Below, in pieces: positions 50,114 to 61,535 of a stretch of 64,000 nucleotides of DNA. The position numbers and the translations under genes are program-made. The stretch is from Smittia aterrima. Taxonomy: Eukaryota; Arthropoda; Insecta; Diptera; Chironomidae. The DNA is taken from assembly GCA_033063855.1 (NCBI GenBank), contig CP093831.1:22010001-22074000 (forward strand), given 5' to 3'. The notes below the pieces were generated by a model. The model saw only the letters and a program-made list of their open reading frames with translations, had not been told where the DNA came from and did no database searches. Positions within the stretch are counted from its first letter, which is position 1. Every line of letters begins with the position of its first letter.

Positions 50114-51048
50114 ATGAAACTTTTGTAAGAAAAAATATTTTTCAACATTTATCAATTAAATAATTTCGAGTTCACAGGTTATCTGCTTTATTGCTTTGTG
50201 CAATTCACGTTTCAACAATTCGCGGACGCGAGGTCAATGAAAGCGTCAAGGTCAATTGCATGATCAAGCATTTAAAATCATTGAAGATACTCAAAGAGGA
50301 TTTTCCCAATTATCCTGGAAACTCAATTGACAATTGTGATGAAGTGATCGCGGAAACAACCGAAGCAGCATACAAAAGTGTTCTGTTGGAACTTCGCCTA
50401 AGAGAGATGGAAATGTTTGTAGATTGTGTGAAATCGGATTTAAAGACCAATCGCTATGCTGAGAACACCATGAAGAACGCAGTATATTTGATATCGCCAT
50501 CGATAAGTGCAGAAGAGAAAAAATTAGTTTCGCACGAAGTTCTCAGCAAAAATACGAAAAACAATTTGAAAGCCATGAACTTGTGTGCCGGCGATAAACT
50601 TTACGGTGATTTGTTTGATTGGTTTTTATCTTACAAATTGAATGAAAATGATCCCGATAGTGTAAATGAATTTTATTGCATGAGAAAATATGTCGTTGAG
50701 CACAATTTGATCGATCCTCAATACAAAGTTGTACCAAATCCTGAAAATATTGAAATCAACGCCACATTATGCGAAGAACAAAACAACAAAGCTTTGAAAG
50801 ACACCGAGGAATATATTTTGCTCAAACATTCGATTGATTTTGAAACTGAGCCCCAATCCAATATTAAAGGCTTCGAAAGCTGTGTTCGTGCAAAAGTCTT
50901 CGAATCTAAAATAGTCGAGAAATACCTCCCGCTTGACGTCGTCTTAAGCAAAGTTGAATTGAATGACAAACAGAAGAAAGCGGAAAAGCAAAAGTTCGTT
51001 GATGCAAATAAAAATTTAAGTTCTTTGTTATCTGACTGCTTTGCTTAG
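50114..51048 (+). CDS. 8C-12: secreted eight-cysteine protein, subgroup B, long form
   Basis: Exons 50114-50124 and 50178-51048 (53-bp intron) give 293 aa. It is the closest relative of 8C-10 in the middle and C-terminal parts (DWFLSYKLNENDPDSVNE, EPQSNIKGFESCVRAK), while the mature start (RGREVNESVKVNC) follows 8C-8. NATLC keeps the sequon but changes Ser to Leu before Cys6. A TCAGT initiator is at 50087-50091 with TTAAATAAG about 33 bases upstream. It is intact with all eight cysteines. Confidence 0.86.
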
Positions 51049-51318
51049 ACTTTTCAAAGCTTTTATAATAAAACTATTCTTTCCCGAGAAAAAAATCAAT
51101 CTTATTTTATTAAATCTTTTTTAAAAATCGTATTTTTATTAGAAAGCCTTGTGAATCTTTGGCTTATAATTCGACGACAGATAGAGGATGAAAGTAGAAT
51201 TTCTCTTTCGGACTCTCACGCAGCAAAATTCGTCTCTATTTCAGAGAAAAAAAACGTAGATTGGGCTTTCTAAATATCTTCTTTATTGAGTTTAGGTTGT
51301 GTCGATCCTTCTAACATA

Positions 51319-52195
51319 ATAAAGCTCTTGTAAGCAAAAAATATTTGTCATCATTAATCAAATACCTAAATAATTTTATGTTCGTAGATTATCTGCTTTG
51401 TTGTTTTGTGCAGTTCACTTTAGTTCCATTCGCGGACGTGTGGCTGAAACAATTATCAAGGTCAATTGCATGATCATACGTCTAAAATCATTGAAGATGC
51501 TCGTTGAGAGTTTTCCCAATTATCCGGGAAACTCAATTGACGACTGCGATGAAGTGATTGAGGCATCATCTAAATTAATATACGAAGACGCTTTAGAAGG
51601 ACTTCACGGAAATTATATGGAATGCGTTAAATCTGAATTGCAGTCTAATCAATTCCTAGAGAACCGCATGTTTAACGTTGTGACGACAATGATGCCTTAT
51701 CTACTTAATAGATTAAAATGGGACGAGACTTACAGTGACGACACAGAAATTTTGGAGAAGGCCAAGCGATCATGTGACGTCAAGAAGTTTAGCGATTTAT
51801 TTGACAGCATGATGACAACCCACTTTTTCGGAAAAGATGCAAACAATGCTTATTGCATTAGAAAACATATCGTAGACAACAATTTGCTCGATTCCCAATA
51901 CAAAATTGATTTGAATCCTGGAAATAATGAAATCAACGAAACTTCATGCCAAGGTTTAATCGAAAGGTCCATCAATGTAATCGAGAAAGGAGATTTTAAC
52001 CAACTTACAACTCGATTCCCAAGTGAAAGCTCCAAGAACTGCGCTCGAGTCATATTCACTGAATCTGGAATCTACGACAAAATAATGGCGAATGCAGTAT
52101 TAAGCGAAGTTGAATTGTCAGTTGAGCAGAAGGAAATGGAAAAAAAATTTGTTGACGTGATGGTGAATGTTGATTTTATTGCTATCTCAGTGTAA
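51319..52195 (+). pseudogene. 8C-13: subgroup C copy with lost start codon and shifted C-terminus
   Basis: The position of exon 1 (51319-51329) reads ATA AAG CTC TT where the near-identical 8C-16 has ATG. The intron (GTAAGC) and exon 2 (from 51388) are otherwise normal. Near the end an extra T (GATTTTATTGC against GATTTATTGC) shifts the frame, so the last cysteine and the KVIAE tail are replaced by FIAISV. Between these two defects the protein matches 8C-16 at almost every position. It is most likely non-functional and recently so. Confidence 0.78.
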
Positions 52196-52523
52196 AGTAA
52201 TAGCCGAATAAAATGATTGGAATAAGATTTTTTTTCAAATAAAGTTTATGTTAGCAGACGATATATGGTTCTAATTGATTAACCTAGTTATGCAGTTTAG
52301 CGTTTTGAGTGCACGGGCTTGCGAGAAAAAAATAATTCAATATTTCCTAGTATCCGGTCAGTTGAACAGTTACTTCAGTTGCAGTCACGAAGTGTCCCTT
52401 CGTAAATGCATTTCGCTTGCACTATCAGTACAAGCATAAAATCATTATCGGATTCTCACACAGTTCAGTTTGTGTCGAAAAACATTTTTAGAATTAATCA
52501 AATAAATAATTTAAAGTTCACAG

Positions 52524-53025
52524 GTTATCTTTTTTTTTGCTTTGCGCAACTCACGTTAATTAGATTCGCGGTCGTCCGATCGGTGGAAATATCAAGGTCA
52601 ACTGCGTTATAAAACATTTGAAATCGTTGAAGACATTCGAAGAGAGTTATCTTAATTATCCTGGAAACTCAATTACCAATTGTGAAGAAGTTGTAATGGA
52701 AAGATTGCAACACGCATCAGGAATCTTTTTGCTTTTCACAAAAAGCTATTATGCGAACGGAAAATGTATCAGTTCGGATTTGATATCGAATCGCTATGCT
52801 GAGATCTCCTTGCTTTACGCTGTGTTGAGGAATTCACAATCCTTCTCGAAAAATACAAGAAATTAAAATCAGGTTGTACGTCTAGCGAGTTCTTTGAGTT
52901 TTTGAAGATGGCAACAGCAGGCAAGAAGAAGATGCAACCAGAGACCATTGTATTAAAAAATATGTCGTTGAAAACAGTTTGATAGATACACATCACCAAA
53001 TTAAACGAAATCCTCGAAATAATAA
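52524..53025 (+). pseudogene. 8C-14: broken subgroup D copy
   Basis: It parallels 8C-11, with the same missing exon 1, the same TAG after GTTAAT, and the same KSYYANGKCIS segment. Unlike 8C-11 it keeps KHLKSLKTFEESYLNYPG. A stop follows at 52,866 (KNTRN), and about 80 bases between that point and the TTGTACGTCTAGCGAG segment are deleted. Homology ends near KRNPRNN at about 53,025. Confidence 0.8.
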
Positions 53026-53383
53026 TAATTTTGTTTTTTATCTTTAATCAAAAGTTTTAACGGTTTTTAGATAATTCTAAGCGGATTTCTTAACAATATT
53101 GATTTATTTATCGAAGTATGACAGTCCGCTAAGAACTTTAAGAAATTTCACCGTAGTCAGAGAAAGAGAGAATATAGAGAGGTCCTAATACTTTGATAGT
53201 AAGCTTTATCGCTGTTTTAAATGCACGTTTTTGATTGGTCTATCACCGGAAAGTGAAATTTCTCTTTTGGATTCTCGCACAGCAAAACTTTCGCTCAATT
53301 TCAGAAAAAAATGTTAATCTGTCTTCTTAAATAAGAACATGACTTCTAAAATGAGCTCAGTTTGTTTCGAACCTTCTTCCAAA

Positions 53384-54312
53384 ATGAAACTTTTGTAAGA
53401 AAAAATATTTTTCAACATTTATCAATTAAATAATTTTGAGTTCACAGGTTATCTGCTTTATTGCTTTGTGCAATTCACGTTTCAACAATTCGCGGACATG
53501 ATGATGATGATCTAAGTATCGAAATCAACTGTGTGATCAAGCATTTGAAATCATTGAAGATGCTCAAAGAGGATTTTCCCAACTATCCTGGAAACTCAAT
53601 TGATAATTGTGATAAATTGATCGAGGAAAATATTGAAACTGCATACAAAAATGTTCTGTCTGAACTTCGCCTAAGAAAGATGGAAATGTTCATGGATTGC
53701 GTGAAATCGGATTTGAAGACCAATCACTATATTGAGAATACCATGAAGTACGCTGTGTATTTTATATCGCCATCGATAAGTGCAGAAGAGAAAAAATTAG
53801 TTTCGCAGAAAGTTCTCAGCGAAATTACGAAAAGCAGTTTGAAAGCCATGAACTTGTGTGTCGATGATAAATTTTTTGGTGATTTGTTTGATAAACTAAT
53901 GTCTTCTGATTCGAAAGAAGATGATCCCAATAGTGCAAATGAATTTTATTGCACGAAAAAATATGTCGTTGAGCACAATTTGATCGATCCTCAATACAAA
54001 GTTGTACCAAATCCTGGTGAAAACACCGCTACATCATGCGAAGAACAAAATAACAAAACTTTCAAAGAAATCGAGGAATTTATTTTGCTCAAACATTCGA
54101 TTGAATTTGAAACTGACACCCAATCCAAAATTGAAGGCTACGGAAGCTGTGCTAGTGCAAAGGTCTTCGAATCTAAAATAGTCGAGAAATACCTCCCTAT
54201 TGACGTCTTAAACGAAATTGGATTGAATGACGAACAGAAGAAAGCGGAAAAGCAAAAGTTCGTTGCTGCAAATAAAAATTTCAGATCATTGTTATTAAAC
54301 TGCTTTGCTTAG
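53384..54312 (+). CDS. 8C-15: secreted eight-cysteine protein, subgroup B, Asp-repeat variant
   Basis: Exons 53384-53394 and 53448-54312 (53-bp intron) give 291 aa. The mature start carries a GAT repeat giving DDDD after RGH, where other copies have two or three residues. NEIN before the sixth cysteine is shortened to GENTATSC, so this is the only intact copy that lacks the N-glycosylation sequon at that place. NSANE before Cys5 and DTQSKIEGY before Cys7 tie it to 8C-10 and 8C-12. All eight cysteines are present and the frame is open. Confidence 0.84.
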
Positions 54313-54465
54313 ACTTTTCAAAGCTTTCATAATAAAACGTTTTTTTCCTGAAAACAATCAATTTTATTTTATTAAATCTTTTAAAAATTTGTATTTTTAT
54401 TTGAAAGTCAATCACAAGTTTGGCTTATAAACAACGACAGATAGAGGATGAAAATTAGTTTTTTT

Positions 54466-54690
54466 GGGTTTTTTATCCGGTGGATGGAATACGCTACTTC
54501 TTTTCTTTTGAAGTTTGAGCATTGAGTTGTTCACATGAAGTGATCAGCTATTTGAGCGAAAAAATCTCAGAGCTGGCCAGATTCGGGTCCATCTCGGACC
54601 AGTAAACCCAATAAAGCCCAACCCCCTGTAACCAGTCCGACTAATGAAAAACCCTACAGTAAGTTCGGTACGAACTGCTTCTGTCTCTTG
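54466..54690. mobile_element. Short relative of the Helitron-like element
   Basis: It starts GGGTTTTTTATCCGGTGG and ends ATGAAAAACCC, CAGTAAGTTCGGTACGAACT, CTCTTG, matching both ends of the 38.4-kb element. Only one decayed piece of the 130-bp unit remains (GAGCATTGAGTTGTTCACATG). It lies in a T-run of the flank between 8C-15 and 8C-16; the same flank near 41,185 and 51,190 lacks it. It is non-coding. Confidence 0.65.
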
Positions 54691-54841
54691 TTTTTTTTGG
54701 TTAGTCTATCATCAGAAAGTATAATTTCTCTTTCGGACTCTCACGCAGCAAAATTCGTCTCTATTTCAGAGAAAAAAATGTATATTGTCTTTCAAATATC
54801 TTCTCTATTGAGTTCAGTTTGTTCTAATCCTTCTTACCATA

Positions 54842-55733
54842 ATGAAGCTCTTGTAAGTAAAAAATATTTGTCAACAATAATCAAATAAATAATTTTTATG
54901 TTTGTAGATTATCTGCTTTGTTGTTTTGTGCAGTTCACTTTAGTTCCATTCGCGGACGTGTGGCTGAAACAAGTATCAAGGTCAACTGCATGATCATACG
55001 TCTTAAATCATTGAAGATGCTCGTTGAGAGCTTTCCCAATTATCCGGGAAACTCAATTGACGACTGCGATGAAGTGATTGAGGCATCCTCTAAATTAATA
55101 TACGAAGACGCTTTAGAGGGACTTCACGGAAATTATATGGAATGCGTTAAATCTGAATTGCAGTCTAATCAATTCCTAGAGAACCGCATGTTTAACGTTG
55201 TGACGACAATGATGCCTTATCTACTTAATAGATTAAAATGGGACGAGACTTACAGTGACGACACAGAAATTTTGGAGAAGGCCAAGCGATCATGTGACGT
55301 CAAGAAGTTTAGCGATTTATTTGACAGCATGATGACAACCCACTTTTTCGGAAAAGATGCAAACAATGCTTATTGCATTAGAAAACATATCGTAGACAAC
55401 AATTTGCTCGATTCCCAATACAAAATTGATTTGAATCCTGGAAATAATGAAATCAACGAAACTTCATGCCAAGGTTTAATCGAAAGGTCCATCAATGTAA
55501 TCGAGAAAGGAGATTTTAACCAACTTACAACTCGATTCCCAAGTGAAAGCTCCAAGAGCTGCGCGCGAGTCATATTCACTGAATCTGGAATCTACGACAA
55601 AATAATGGCGATTGCAGTATTAAGCGAAGTTGAATTGTCAGCTGATCAGAAGGAAGAAGAAAGGAAAAAGTTTGTTGACGTGATGGTGAATGTTGATTTA
55701 TTGCTATCTCAGTGTAAAGTAATAGCCGAATAA
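54842..55733 (+). CDS. 8C-16: secreted eight-cysteine protein, subgroup C
   Basis: Exons 54842-54852 and 54908-55733 (55-bp intron) give 278 aa. Subgroup C differs from A and B by IIRLKSLKMLVESF, a shorter segment between Cys2 and Cys3 (GLHGNYMEC), YCIRKHIVDNNLLDSQYKIDL, and ELSADQKEEERKKF near the C-terminus. Cys6 has its NETSC sequon. It is the functional twin of 8C-13, with start codon and last cysteine in place. The splice acceptor is GTAG, not the ACAG used in A, B and D. Confidence 0.86.
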
Positions 55734-56130
55734 AATTTGATGTAATTTTTTTTTAAAATAAAGTTATCTCATGTTATCTACAAAGCTGCGAATCTGAATG
55801 TTCATTGAAGCTTTGAATATTCTTAAAAAGCTGTTTCTTTCTAGCACACGATATAGACTTCTAATCATGTGTGGATCACATGTTGATTAACCCAGAGTGC
55901 AGTTTAGCTTTTTAATTTACTCGATTTGATTAAATGCATTTCCGACGATTGAGTGCACGTGCTTGCGAAAAAAAATTAATTCAATATTTCCTAGTATCCG
56001 GTTAATCATCTCTTCACTTGCAGTCACGAAGAGTCCCTTCGTAAATTCATTTCACTTGCACTATCTGTACAAGCATAAAATCATCTTCGGATTCTCACTC
56101 AGTTCAGTTTGTGTCGAACCTTCGTTCAAA

Positions 56131-57044
56131 ATGAAGCTCTTGTAAGTAAACAACTTTATTTTGATTACAAAAAATAATTTTAAGTTCACAGGTTATCTGT
56201 TTTATTGTTTTGTGCTTTTTACGTTTCAACGATTCGTGGACGAGCGGTCGACACAATTATTAAGTTCAATTGTATGATAAAGCATTTGAAATCTGTGGAG
56301 ATGCTCGAAGAGAGTTTCCCTGGTTATCCTGAAGCACCAACTGAGAACTGCGATGACTTGATAAGCGAAGTAACTCAACTTGTGAACAATAACGTTTTAG
56401 CCGATCTTAGCGGAAATGATCTGACATGCGTGAAGTCAGAACTGAAGTCTAATCGATATATTGAGAGTGCCATGCTTTACATCGTGAAATCGATTTCGCC
56501 ATCAACAACAGTGGAAGAAAATAAATTAAGTCGCAATGAGTTATACGGTAAACATGAAGAAATTTTTGAGAATGCCAAGAACTCATGCTCTCAAATACTC
56601 ATGTTACTCACGAGTTTGTACAGCGGAACATTTGATGAAATATTAACCACTAACTTCATCAGAGAAATTGCAACAAATACTTATTGCATTAGAAAACACG
56701 TAGTTGTTAATAATTTGATCGATTCTCAATACAAAATTGAATTGAATCCCGGAAATAATGAAATCAACGAAACTTCATGCCAAGGACAAATCGAAAAATC
56801 CATCAATGATATCGAGAAAGGAGTTTTCATCCAACTAATAAATCGATTCACAACCGAAAGTTCCAAGAGCTGTGCTAGAGCAAAATTCACTGAATCTGGG
56901 ATGAATGGAAAGATCTTGGCGCTTGCTGTCTTAAGCGAAATTGAATTGTCAGCTGATCAAAAGGAAGATGAAAGGAAAAAGTTTATTGACGCAATGATAA
57001 ATGTTACTTTTTTGCTCTATCAATGTAAAACCTTAATTGAATAA
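56131..57044 (+). CDS. 8C-17: secreted eight-cysteine protein, divergent subgroup C, last gene of the array
   Basis: Exons 56131-56141 and 56192-57044 (50-bp intron, the shortest) give 287 aa. The C-terminal half is C-type (NETSC, SSKSCARAKFTESG, ELSADQKEDERKKF). The N-terminal half is its own (SVEMLEESFPGYPEAPTENCDD). Nine extra residues (ILMLLTSLYS) follow Cys4. All eight cysteines are kept. It marks the distal end: no further homology is seen after its 3' UTR. It is intact. Confidence 0.85.
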
Positions 57045-57099
57045 AAGGATTAACTTTTAAGATTTTTTGATGTTGATTTAATGTTGGACGCTCAAACTT

Positions 57100-60000
57100 C
57101 GAGTAATTTACATTGAAATCAAAACTAAATTTTAGTTAAAATCATTAATCAGATAAACTTTTCCTTCTGTCACTTCAATCTCAAGAATTACAACTTCTTG
57201 ACTTCAACTCTTCTTTAATAATTAGGAAACATTCGAAATCTTTTTTAATTGAAAACGAAATCCTCGAGAGACAAGTGACTGACTGACTCACGAGTAATGA
57301 GAGAGGAAATGCATTTAATGGAAAACTTTTAATTTGTTACGAAACCTAATTAAAAAGTGGAAAAGAAAAATCTTTTGGATTGTTAGGGAAAGTTTTGGAT
57401 GAAAAGTGTGGCTTTGGGTTTTGACAAAATCTCTAGCGAAGTTTTCGAAAAACTTGAGAAAACTTTCACCGGGAAAATTGACGGATTTCCTTTCAGCTTT
57501 TCAAGAGACGAAGAAGTTTCTGATGCAGTCTTGGGTGAATGTTCTACTAAACTTCTAGGAAATCCAATACCTTGCCTCGACATCGACTCAACGACATGAA
57601 AAGCTTTTTATAAAAGCTACTCAATTATTCACAAACTGCATGTTGAAATTGAAAGAGCAAACAGTTTTCCATCAACTTTCTCTCCCATCATCCACTCAGC
57701 AAAATCGTAATTGAATTGAAACTGTTTTTTCTTTCAATTGCTGAGAGCTCCTTGCTATTTAATGTTAATAGCTATTTAGATGCAAGCGAAAGAAGAAGCT
57801 TTTTTCCGCTGGAATATTCAGTTTCCCGCTTCCGACGAAGATAAATTATTGTACAATGAAGAAACTATCTTGAAAAGAGAAGACGAGATAATCTCATCGT
57901 ATCAAGTTTCAATAAAATTCAATTCAATTGATCTTAACTTCTCCTGAAAACGGCTTTAAATTTCATTTAAGACATTTTCTTGAATGAACAACAAATGATT
58001 TTCATTTTGCTGCATTGTAATGTATGAAAGCAAATATGTCTCCATTGCGAGACGAACTCACGACTACTTAGGGCGGCAACGAGAACGTCGCCCACTAAAA
58101 GACATTGCAATTTGTATCGCCGAGTTAATCTTTTAATCTGCTGAATAATGCTTGAGATTAAGATTATGTTTCCCCACTCTCATCCGACGGTGAATAATGC
58201 TTGCACAAATTGGCGGGTTCAACCCTACTTCGCCTTGTCGCAGAAAAGATTATTTGCTGACAGTGGGGAAATGACAACCAAATTTCTTTATTCCTGCAGC
58301 AAAAATAAAAAAAAATATTGAGAACAGCAGAAAAGTTTACAAACACAGAGTTGAGAGAAAGACGTTGAATCGGAAAATAAGAAGAGATTGAACAGTTTGA
58401 GAACGAATTGACTGAAGGGCTTTTTCTTCGTAAGCTAAAGTAGACTTTGCTTTTGTCTAATCGCACTTTAAATAGTGGACGGCAAGAGAAATCCCTGAAA
58501 CAACGCTTCATCAAACTGTCTCTCTGTTGACATGAATAAAAAAACAAATTATCGCAATCACGATGAATTAAATTAAATTTCCTTTCTCTCTCTTTCTAGC
58601 GTCAATGTACCCATTCAACTCAATCGCCTCTTACGGTTCAATTTAATCTCTCTAAGTGTGAAAAGGTCATTTTACTGGTGACGATAAGGGACCGATGCGG
58701 CTGAAATTTTTCTGATGCCGATGAAAGGCAAAATTATCCGCAACTTGAGAAATGAAAAATGAACTCAACGACTAAAGCACGAGTGCGACTCCGTCTCAAA
58801 CAACTTTTTCCTCTTTATTCCGGATCCATTAGGAAATCTTCTGGGAAGTGGGGCGTGGAAATGAGAAACATTTAGCTTTAAAGTAGAAGGAAAAAGAATT
58901 CATCGACCGACTAGCGCAATCAAAGCACAATAAAAATAAAATTCAATCGATTCATCGAGAATCTTGTTGAGCTCATTGTGAGCGTGTCGACGAATGATTG
59001 CCAATGTATGTGCGATGATAATGAACAGATTTCATGACACAATAAAGCTCTAATCAATTTTAAAGCGGAGTTCAAATTGCTCTTTCATGTTCACGTAACG
59101 AGAAATTTAATTTGTTCTTTGTGCATTGCTCGGGATTCTATTTTTGAAGAGCGAGACTGTTGCGTATTATTGTCATGGCTTCAGGTTGAAGTGCAAGCAA
59201 CGACAGTCAATATCCACTCTTTGTTTCTTGCTTATACAATGCATAATTCGTTTTTCGAGAGAGTTTCCATGATGAATGCAGCGTCGCCATCGCAATCCAG
59301 CTGACAAAGGATTGAAAAGGTTTCAAGCTCTCCAGGTTATCACTGGGCTACCTTCAATCATTCCCCATGCAATCACAATTCGAATGTGTCTTGAGGCTGA
59401 AATAGGGAGAGCACGTTCGTTTAGTACCAAGTTTAGAACCACACATACGATAAAGCTCGTTTGCAAAACGAATGACATTAAATTCAATTTAAATCGGATT
59501 AAGTTTTTCTCTTTATTCAAAAATAAGGCAAAGGTAAATGAAAAACAGACACACTCGCATCGTTTTAGCAGCTCGAGCGTCTCGTAATCTAGAGATTCCG
59601 GTGCGTGCGAGTGCTGGGGAGGAAAATTAAAATATTTGCAGAGCTCTCGAGCTACTCGCTTCGTAGAGAAAGCTACCTGAATTGCTTTGACGGCACAAAA
59701 ACGGATAATGATGTAATAAAATTATTATTCTAACATATTCCGAGAGATCCCTTTTTTGTGTGTTTGTGGAGCATCTTCACTGTTCACGTTTCAGCATTTT
59801 TGCTTCAATGAGAGCTCTCGTGTATGGCCCATTTAACCCGAAAATAGTTTTATTTTCTCTTTTTTCCATCGTCGTGAAAACAATTTTCCGAACGCTTTCA
59901 TTCTCAAGCTACAAATGAGACGAAGCTCAGGAAGAAGGAAAACAAATTTTCATTGCTTTGAAGACTTAATTTCAAAAAGAGGAAATGGAGCAAGCTAAGT

Positions 60001-60480
60001 GGAAGAAATAAGAAATTATTCCACAAAACAATCAACAGGAAGTGACAATGACTCGGAGAATTCTCAACGTCTTATGCTGATTGAATGAAAGCAACGCCGA
60101 GTGTTCTGCTTAATCGAAATTCAAATTTCAAAGAATTTTCTCTCGAGGGCTTTCAGAATTTTAAAACAATTCCACGAGAAAATAAATAAATCTGAATTTC
60201 GCTTTGAAGCGAAAATGATATCGCGAGACAACACATCAAGAGCATCTCTCGGCTTGACCCTCGGAGACTGGTATTTCACAATTCATTTCTCTTATCGCAA
60301 ATGTCTCTTACACTCCACAAAATGAAATCACATTATCGTTCAGTGAATGTAAACAAGCGCGAGACGCTCAAATAAATTTTTCTTATTTCGTCGTGAACAT
60401 CAACAACTCATGTAAAAATATGATAATCAGTCAAGAGCGAGGGCAGTCTTAAATTGAATTTCGAGCAATCAACATTGAAA
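57100..60480. other. Gap between the array and the small-gene cluster: no gene seen
   Basis: Short frames on both strands lack domains, signal peptides or linked exons. CT-rich runs occur near 58,585. I see no RNA gene. Confidence 0.5.
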
Positions 60481-60508
60481 AGCGGAAGAAAAAAAGCAAA
60501 GCGAGAGA

Positions 60509-60977
60509 ATGAAACTGATAATTTTCCTCACCGTCGTTGTTTTAGTTGCCATTTGCAACGCTGGTAAAATTTCTATTGAATTAATTAGAGTTTTGAAATC
60601 TGCTCGTTGAGAAAGCTAAGAGCTAAATGACACTGTGAAAGGATGAAGCTTTGAAAGGAGTGATTAATTGAAACTTTGGCTTTTCAGATCATGAAGAAGG
60701 TCATTCCGATGGAAAGGACCATTTAGCTCACGACCATTCATCGCACAGTCACGACAAAGACGCAGGAGCTGGACATAATCACGACCACGCTCATTCACAC
60801 GACCACGCTCATTCACACGATCATGCCGCCCACGGTAAACTTTCAATCCCTTTCCATCAATTTTATAATTAATCTTATTTCCTAAAAGGTAATCATCATG
60901 ACCACAACCATGGCCCTGACGATGATCACACCGGTCACGTTCACGGAGTTGATTGCCATAAGGAAGGAACTAAATAA
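60509..60977 (+). CDS. Small secreted histidine-rich protein
   Basis: Exons 60509-60563, 60688-60834 and 60889-60977 give 96 aa. Both introns are GT..AG and about 54-124 bp. Residues 1-18 (MKLIIFLTVVVLVAIC) form the signal peptide. The mature chain is rich in His and Asp, with HDHAHSHDHAHSHDH repeats and one Cys near the end (VDCHKEGTK). Such clusters usually bind Zn, Cu or Ni ions, so a role in metal binding outside the cell or in the gut is an inference. The middle repeat (CACGACCACGCTCATT twice) shows recent internal expansion. I do not recognise a named family. Confidence 0.82.
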
Positions 60978-61062
60978 TTCATGAAAAAGAAGTGAATCGA
61001 TAAATAAAATGTGTGTTCGACAATTCACTCGAATGATTTGAATAAATTTCCAACAAAGTCTT

Positions 61063-61079
61063 TCTCTCTCTCTCTCTCT
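61063..61079. repeat. (TC)n microsatellite
   Basis: About eight TC dinucleotides between the histidine-rich gene and the next gene. Confidence 0.9.
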
Positions 61080-61221
61080 TTCATCGTCTATAGCATCTAA
61101 GCCACGACATTGTGCAATTGCAAGTATTGAGTGAGACATTGACCCACTTTCTTAGTCTCTCGATAGAAACTCTTTTTCCCCATCTCCTCGTCATTTAGTT
61201 TGTGACTTGTTCAAAGCGAAG

Positions 61222-61535
61222 ATGCTCGCTGTTGCAGTCGTATATGCAGCGTTCGCTGTTTTGTCGGTTGCCGCTGACACAGGCACGTAGAATAATCGGG
61301 AACGAAGCACATCGTTAAGCCAATTCACTCTTTGTGCAACTTTGTAGCTTGTGGACCGGGAGAGATTTACGATATCCCCGTGAAGGGATGCATATGCCTT
61401 AATCCAGGAAACGAGATCAGGTGTCCCGTTCCGCCAAAGCATCACTGCACGGATTTCCCTCTTGACGACTGCAACATGTGTGTCTGTGAAGTCAACAAAA
61501 AATCATTTACTTGCGAGCTTAAATGGTGTTCATGA
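61222..61535 (+). CDS. Small secreted pacifastin-like cysteine-rich protein
   Basis: Exons 61222-61282 and 61348-61535 give 82 aa. Residues 1-18 are a signal peptide (VVYAAFAVLSVAA). The mature chain has two cysteine groups. The second, C-x7-CNMCVC-x8-C-x4-C, fits the pacifastin inhibitor pattern (C...CNxCxC...C...C). The first, CGPGEIYDIPVKGCIC...C, resembles an incomplete module of the same kind. Pacifastin domains inhibit serine proteases; activity here is inferred. The only donor in the right phase is GC (ACAG|GCACGT), since no GT in that exon gives the frame of exon 2. No paralogue is visible nearby. Confidence 0.72.

Noticed and set aside
29857..57044. Assignment of the eight-cysteine family to odorant-binding proteins
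   Set aside because: Length is about double, and the cysteine spacing does not follow the six-cysteine pattern. I left the family unassigned.
57399..57599. Overlapping 66-codon frames on both strands
   Set aside because: Neither has a domain, and an antisense pair of equal length suggests chance.
59077..59587. Two overlapping plus-strand frames
   Set aside because: No recognisable features; one lies opposite another open frame of the same size.
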